Shown here: piece by piece, positions 59,544 to 64,000 of the stretch | Numbering within the stretch: position 1 is the first letter of the stretch | How the letters are laid out: each line of letters starts with the position of its first letter | Assembly: GCA_000473305.1 (NCBI GenBank) | Contig: CP006772.1 | Span: 124,001 to 188,000, forward strand | DNA: 64,000 nucleotides | Origin: Bacteroidales bacterium CF | GTDB lineage: Bacteria; Bacteroidota; Bacteroidia; Bacteroidales; UBA932 | Reading direction: 5' to 3' | Position numbers and translations under genes: made by a program | Notes under the pieces: model-generated | Databases searched by the model: none | The model's input: only the letters and a program-made list of their open reading frames with translations | What the model was told of the DNA's origin: nothing

Positions 59544-62177
59544 ATGAAGAGATATTTTATAGCAAAAATTATATCGATAGTAATTCTCATCTCGGGGTCG
59601 GTTTCATTTTCATATTCCGAACCGGCCTATCCGTTTCCTATAAAGGTTGTTCAGCCTGATGGGAGCGTTATTACTATTCAGATGCACGGAGATGAGTATG
59701 CCAACTGGGCTACTTGTGGTAACCGACTTGTAGACAAAGGCAAGGATGGATATTATTACTTCGCAGATTTTAATGCAACAGGAGGCAAAATACTTTCCAA
59801 CACAAGGGTCTCTCCAAATGTTATGGCAATGCCGGCAACAACTACTGTTACACCACCAACATCGGTATTCATGCAGGCAAAAATAAAAAGGGAGAAAGCG
59901 GCCAGAATAGATCAGAGGGCGATATCTCAGGGAAACAGAAAGTACCTGGTTATTCTTGTACAGTTTTCGGACAAGTCGTTTCAATCAACAAATGCCAACA
60001 ATGACTTTACAAATCAGTTGAACCAGGATGGTTACAACGCCAATTCCGGGACCGGATCGGCATGGAACTACTATTATGAGAATTCCAGAGGCCTGTTCAA
60101 CCCGAGATTTGATGTTGTCGGGCCTGTCACTGTCTCCAGAACTGCTGCCTATTACGGAGAAAACGACGATTACGGCGACGATGCCCATCCGGATGAGATG
60201 GTTGAGGAGGCTGTAAGGCTGGCAAATTCGACAGTGGATTATTCTCAATATGATCAGGACGGAGATGGCTATCTTGATAATGTTTTCATTTACTATTGTG
60301 GTTACGCGGAGAGTCAGGGTGGCGGAAGCAGCACTATCTGGCCTCATGCCAGCGGCATATATGGAAGAAATGTAATGCTGGACGGCGTAAGAGTAGGGAG
60401 ATATGCATGTTCGTCTGAATTCAGAGGTTCTACGGGTGGTCTAATGAGCGGTATTGGTACATTCTGTCATGAATTCGGCCATGTAATCGGGCTTCCGGAC
60501 TTCTATGACACCGATTACAATGATAATGGAAAAGGTCGTGGATTAGGGGCTTATTCGCTGATGTCAAACGGAAACTATAATAACAACGGAAACTCACCTC
60601 CATATTTTACTTGCATGGAGAGATATCTGTTGAATTGGATGAATTTCCCGGCAGAGATGACTACTTCCGGTAACTATTCCCTCGAAAGCGTCAGCAGAAA
60701 TCTTGCTTATTACACGCCTACGGCCAATGCCAATGAATATTACTTGTATGAGTATCGTGACAGAAGCGGTTGGGATGCATATCTGCCTGCTTCAGGTCTG
60801 GTAATTTATCATGTGGACCAGTCCAATAATGATGTACACGGGAAGACTGCCGCATATTTGTGGAACTATACAAATAGTATTAACGCATACTCGGACCACC
60901 AGTGTATGGATCTTGTAGAGTCTGTCTATCCTGAATCTTCCGTTACATCCGGAGCGATGTCTACATTCCCGGGCTCTACGGGAAAAAGATCGTTTACATA
61001 CAGCACATCCCCTGCTGCAGCAGACTGGTCCGGGACACCGACGGGATATGATTTGACAAATATTACCGAAAGTGTGGCAAGTGTCTCATTTACCCTTTCA
61101 ATTGACCAAACCAAGAGATTGAGCGGAAAAGTGTCTGGTGTGGATGGTTTTGGAATCCCCGGGGCAAGCGTAAGGCTCTATCCGCTTGATCAGTCGTCAG
61201 CCGGTGTTGCCAAAAGTGCCGGAACGCCATTGTTATTATCAATGTCACCAAGGATAGACCGGACGGCAGAATTCTATGAAACAACCACAGGGGTAGATGG
61301 AGCATATTCTTTTGTTATAGAAAACTTCGGAGATTACAGATTGGTTGTCTCGAAGAGTGGTTACAACACGACAAGCAGAGATCTGACAATTTCAAATAAA
61401 TCCACAATTGAGAACATAACTCTGTACTCTGCATATGAATCACTATTTGCAACTCTAAAAAAATATGTTGTATACGGTGGCGGCGGATTAGGCTACAATA
61501 CCCTGGATGTAAGCACATACGGTGCTGTCGGATTTTCTGCTCAGGAGTTGAATCCATACAAAGGGTATAAAGTTAATTCAATGCAGTTTATCGTCAGGGG
61601 AAGCAGTGCTTCTACGGTAGGCGTGTTTATAAAATCCGGAAATACAACAATCCTCCAGAGAGTTATTACTTCACCTCAATTTGAGACATTGCAGAAAGTC
61701 GACCTGAGTGATGCCAATATAACTGTTCAAGAGGGAGCAAACATGAAATTCGGTTATTATGTTATTGGCAGCGACTCCAAATTTCCTCTTGCTGTTGATA
61801 ACGGGCCGCTAAAACCACAGGGAGGTTTTGCCGGACAGAGCATAGACTATTTATATGAATGGGATCTTGATATGAATCTGGTTGTCTCAGTTGAGCTGAT
61901 GGATGACAACAACGTGCTTTATTCATTGGGCTATAATCTCATTGATGTTCCGAAAACACAATACAGGGTTGGCGAGACCCTAACTCTCAAACTTGTTTCG
62001 CCCGACAATTTCCCTGACATCGAACGCCCTTCATCTGTGAAGTGGTACTTTGATGATGTTGCAAGGAATACAGGAGATGTTATTACCCTAACGGCAGGTA
62101 GTCACACAATAAAAGCCGTGCTTGATTTCGGAGATCATACCGACACAATTGTTCAGGAGATTCTCGTAACACAATAA
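59544..62177 (+). CDS. Secreted M6-family (immune inhibitor A-like) metalloprotease
   Basis: The 877-aa product has a signal peptide (cleavage near VSFSYS). The N-terminal part (GSVITIQMHGDEYANWATC) and catalytic core with HEFGHVIGLPD (His309, Glu310, His313) and GAYSLMSNG fit the M6 family. A carboxypeptidase-regulatory-like domain (about 525-620, RLSGKVSGVDGFGIPGASVRLYPLD) and beta-domains follow. No type IX secretion C-terminal domain was recognised. M6 proteases of this kind degrade host or matrix proteins. It is 11 nt after the fimbrillin-like gene. Confidence 0.9.
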   Translation: MKRYFIAKIISIVILISGSVSFSYSEPAYPFPIKVVQPDGSVITIQMHGDEYANWATCGNRLVDKGKDGYYYFADFNATGGKILSNTRVSPNVMAMPATTTVTPPTSVFMQAKIKREKAARIDQRAISQGNRKYLVILVQFSDKSFQSTNANNDFTNQLNQDGYNANSGTGSAWNYYYENSRGLFNPRFDVVGPVTVSRTAAYYGENDDYGDDAHPDEMVEEAVRLANSTVDYSQYDQDGDGYLDNVFIYYCGYAESQGGGSSTIWPHASGIYGRNVMLDGVRVGRYACSSEFRGSTGGLMSGIGTFCHEFGHVIGLPDFYDTDYNDNGKGRGLGAYSLMSNGNYNNNGNSPPYFTCMERYLLNWMNFPAEMTTSGNYSLESVSRNLAYYTPTANANEYYLYEYRDRSGWDAYLPASGLVIYHVDQSNNDVHGKTAAYLWNYTNSINAYSDHQCMDLVESVYPESSVTSGAMSTFPGSTGKRSFTYSTSPAAADWSGTPTGYDLTNITESVASVSFTLSIDQTKRLSGKVSGVDGFGIPGASVRLYPLDQSSAGVAKSAGTPLLLSMSPRIDRTAEFYETTTGVDGAYSFVIENFGDYRLVVSKSGYNTTSRDLTISNKSTIENITLYSAYESLFATLKKYVVYGGGGLGYNTLDVSTYGAVGFSAQELNPYKGYKVNSMQFIVRGSSASTVGVFIKSGNTTILQRVITSPQFETLQKVDLSDANITVQEGANMKFGYYVIGSDSKFPLAVDNGPLKPQGGFAGQSIDYLYEWDLDMNLVVSVELMDDNNVLYSLGYNLIDVPKTQYRVGETLTLKLVSPDNFPDIERPSSVKWYFDDVARNTGDVITLTAGSHTIKAVLDFGDHTDTIVQEILVTQ

Positions 62178-62202
62178 TTACCGTACTATAACAGAATAGA
62201 AT

Positions 62203-62240
62203 GAGGGTTGTCAGATCAAAATGGCAACCCTTATTTTTTA
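62203..62240 (+). terminator. Terminator after the M6 protease gene
   Basis: AGGGTTG (62204-62210) pairs with CAACCCT (62225-62231) around a short loop, followed by TATTTTTTA. It lies 27 nt after the stop. Confidence 0.75.
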
Positions 62241-62264
62241 TACACCTTCAGTTTATTTATTATC

Positions 62265-62641
62265 TCCCTGCCCGGGGCGCGTCTGTTTTTTAGTGGTTTT
62301 ATGAAGCCGCTTACAAGTTAATGTGGAAATACTGGATCAGGGCATTTCATCCGGAGATGGGATTTAGGAGCGATTGAAGACATAAAGACGACAAAGACCT
62401 TGGTTTTTTAGTGATTTTATGAGTGTTTTTCCGAAAAGGGCGAGGACCGTTCAACGACCGAAGGGAGGCGTTCCGGAGCCCAGGAAAAACATGAAATCAA
62501 ATCACGTTAAGAAAAACCAGTGTCTTTAAGGCTTATGACTTCAATGTGACATCGGATGGACAGCCCTGAAACAGTATTTTCCACAATATAAAAAGCGGCT
62601 ATAGAACAAATTAAGAAAAACAGCAGTGCCCCGGGCAGGGA
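62265..62641. repeat. Nested R1 block (copy 3 with an inner R1 copy)
   Basis: The block is bounded by a perfect 14-bp inverted repeat, TCCCTGCCCGGGGC (62265-62278) and its complement (62628-62641). Inside, an inverted R1 copy pairs AGCCGC (62305-62310) with GCGGCT (62595-62600) and 62325-62343 with 62563-62582. In its loop, at about 62369-62543, sits a second R1-like unit with AAAGACCTTGGTTTTTTAG at one end and AAAAACCAGTGTCTTTAAG at the other, around a hairpin with GTTTTTCC (62424-62431) and GGAAAAAC (62483-62490). The block fills the gap between the M6 protease and gcvP genes. Confidence 0.78.
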
Positions 62642-62680
62642 GGGTAATAATAAAATCTATTTAGGGATATTATAAAATAA

Positions 62681-62704
62681 AAAGGGCAAAAATAATTTTG
62701 CCCT
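62681..62704 (-). terminator. gcvP terminator
   Basis: AGGGCAAAA and TTTTGCCCT pair around a 3- to 4-nt loop. On the minus strand TTTTATTTTAT follows. It is 22 nt after the gcvP stop. Confidence 0.78.
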
Positions 62705-62725
62705 CTAGTATTGTATTTTATTCTG

Positions 62726-64000
62726 TTATAGCTTTGACGGCCATGCGTCACAATTGCATATCAGGTTTCTGTCTCCGTATCCGTTATCGACACGCGCAAC
62801 AAACGGCCAGAATTTGTTCTCCATTACCCATTCAAGAGGGTAAGCGGCATATTCACGGCTGTATTTGTGATTCCACTCTGTTGCACAAACCTCTGGAGCT
62901 GTATGAGGAGCGTTCTTTAGGGCGGAATCGGCAGCAGCAATCTTTCCGGCTTTAATATCCTCGCACTCAGCCTTGATAGAGATCATAGCGTCTATGAAGC
63001 GATCAAGTTCTGCCTTAGGCTCACTTTCAGTAGGCTCTATCATCAGAGTCTCGTGAACAGGGAATGAGAGAGTAGGTGCATGGAATCCGAAGTCCATAAG
63101 ACGTTTTGAGATATCTCCCGCATCAATTCCGTACTCTTTAACATAGTGTCTTACATCTATTATACACTCGTGGGCAACCCTTCCGTTTTCGCCGGTGTAG
63201 AGAGTGTCAAAACCATTCTTCGCCAACCTTGCAGACATGTAGTTTGCATTAAGTATTGCCACTGCAGTGGCTTTTCTGAGACCTTCGGCTCCAAGAAGCT
63301 TTATATAGGCGTATGTTACAGGTAGCATGAGGGGATATCCGTAAGGAGTTGAACTTACTGCCTTAACACCTTGTGATCCGCATTCTGAAAGGAATGGGTG
63401 GCAAGGGAGATATGGTGCAAGTTCCTTTGTGGCGCAGATCGGACCTACTCCCGGACCACCGCCTCCGTGAGGCATTGCAAAGGTCTTGTGAAGGTTTAGG
63501 TGGCATATGTCAGCACCGATAAATCCAGGATTTGTCACCCCTACCTGTGCATTCATATTGGCTCCGTCCATATATACAAGTCCTCCGTTTTCATGGATGA
63601 TTGTAATTATCTCACGAATTCTCTTTTCAAATACACCATGAGTGGATGGGTATGTTATCATCAGGCAAGAGAGGCGTTCTTTGTGAGCTACGGCCTTCTC
63701 TCTGAGTTCATCGACATTGATATTGCCGTTTTCATCACATGAGACCAATACGATCTCCATGCCGGCCATCGCGGCAGAAGCAGGATTTGTACCATGCGCA
63801 GAGGTTGGTATTATCGCGATATTTCTATCTGTCTGACCATTCGCCATGCGATATGCCCTTATAGTCATAAGTCCGGCATATTCTCCGGCTGCGCCTGAAT
63901 TCGGTTGTAGTGAGCAAGCTGCAAAGCCGGTTATGGCAGCAAGATCCCGTTCAAGATCCTTTATCATGTATAGATAACCTTCTGCCTGATTGCCCGGAAC
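62726..64000 (-). CDS. gcvP: Glycine dehydrogenase (P protein), C-terminal part (partial)
   Basis: GcvP is the PLP-dependent decarboxylase of the glycine cleavage system. The frame is open through the right window edge, reading [17 protein letters not shown] and then [22 protein letters not shown], so the true start lies beyond 64000. The visible 424 residues contain the PLP-lysine motif [18 protein letters not shown] and a typical C terminus. A start at the internal ATG (63967) would cut a conserved segment and is not real. Confidence 0.95.
   Translation of the reverse strand, partial: VPGNQAEGYLYMIKDLERDLAAITGFAACSLQPNSGAAGEYAGLMTIRAYRMANGQTDRNIAIIPTSAHGTNPASAAMAGMEIVLVSCDENGNINVDELREKAVAHKERLSCLMITYPSTHGVFEKRIREIITIIHENGGLVYMDGANMNAQVGVTNPGFIGADICHLNLHKTFAMPHGGGGPGVGPICATKELAPYLPCHPFLSECGSQGVKAVSSTPYGYPLMLPVTYAYIKLLGAEGLRKATAVAILNANYMSARLAKNGFDTLYTGENGRVAHECIIDVRHYVKEYGIDAGDISKRLMDFGFHAPTLSFPVHETLMIEPTESEPKAELDRFIDAMISIKAECEDIKAGKIAAADSALKNAPHTAPEVCATEWNHKYSREYAAYPLEWVMENKFWPFVARVDNGYGDRNLICNCDAWPSKL

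Noticed and set aside
59544-62177. Type IX secretion C-terminal domain on the M6 protease
   Set aside because: The last 80 residues form an Ig-like strand pattern ending IVQEILVTQ, without the conserved Gly and Lys motifs of type A or B sorting domains that I would expect.
1-64000. tRNA, rRNA, tmRNA or other housekeeping RNA genes
   Set aside because: No cloverleaf-like or conserved RNA sequence was recognised in the intergenic regions; ssrA is not beside smpB.

Overview
The window looks like a chromosomal segment of a Bacteroidota bacterium, most likely order Bacteroidales. The support is direct: a SusC/SusD pair with FecI/FecR-type regulators, BACON-domain and fimbrillin-like lipoproteins, GldH, a b558-type SdhC, DUF3667 and DUF4403 proteins, and promoters that fit the Bacteroidetes pattern (TTTG, about 19 nt, TAnnTTTG) rather than -35/-10 boxes. 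No rRNA, tRNA or CRISPR array was recognised.

Layout. (1) 1-7.4 kb, core housekeeping: the 3' end of a RicT/PSP1-type gene, gldH, trmB, a membrane-anchored coiled-coil protein, hemW, a lone sdhC, then pyrH-frr-DUF4403 lipoprotein. (2) 7.4-17.2 kb, a long minus-strand block of envelope genes: two lipid-linked glycosyltransferase modules (GT39 + GtrA; a GT2-GtrA fusion + a TMTC-like TPR membrane protein), a KAS III homologue, DUF3667 and aspA. (3) 17.2-24.5 kb, SGNH hydrolase, small proteins, an MG2/TonB-plug protein and an AAA_14/DUF4143 ATPase, interspersed with structured non-coding repeats. (4) 24.7-36.2 kb, a seven-gene, apparently co-transcribed defence island: XRE regulator, SNF2-type helicase, DUF4391, an unrecognised helical protein, type III Mod, an AlbA_2/ATPase regulator and type III Res, followed by an IS4-family element. 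(5) 37.6-46.2 kb, an ECF sigma / FecR / SusC / SusD / DUF4465 / thioredoxin-fold locus without carbohydrate-active enzymes. (6) 46.4-56 kb, core genes again (pgk, 23S rRNA-type methyltransferase, lgt, smpB, miaA, cstA) plus a secreted SGNH hydrolase and an M28 peptidase. (7) 57.4-62.2 kb, a BACON lipoprotein, a fimbrillin-like lipoprotein and an M6 metalloprotease, then a nested repeat block and the C-terminal part of gcvP, cut by the window edge.

How parts may work together. Mod and Res should form a type III restriction-modification enzyme. The helicase and DUF4391 protein are translationally coupled just upstream, so a composite system is plausible. A four-copy 8-mer array sits in the only sizeable gap of that operon, directly before res. 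The GT2-GtrA/TMTC pair could make and use a polyprenyl-phosphate sugar for extracytoplasmic glycosylation.

The most unusual non-coding signal is two or three families of dispersed foldback repeats. Their arms stay complementary although the arm sequence differs between copies. They sit at, and sometimes supply, the 3' ends of genes (res, the MG2 protein), and one copy is nested inside another.
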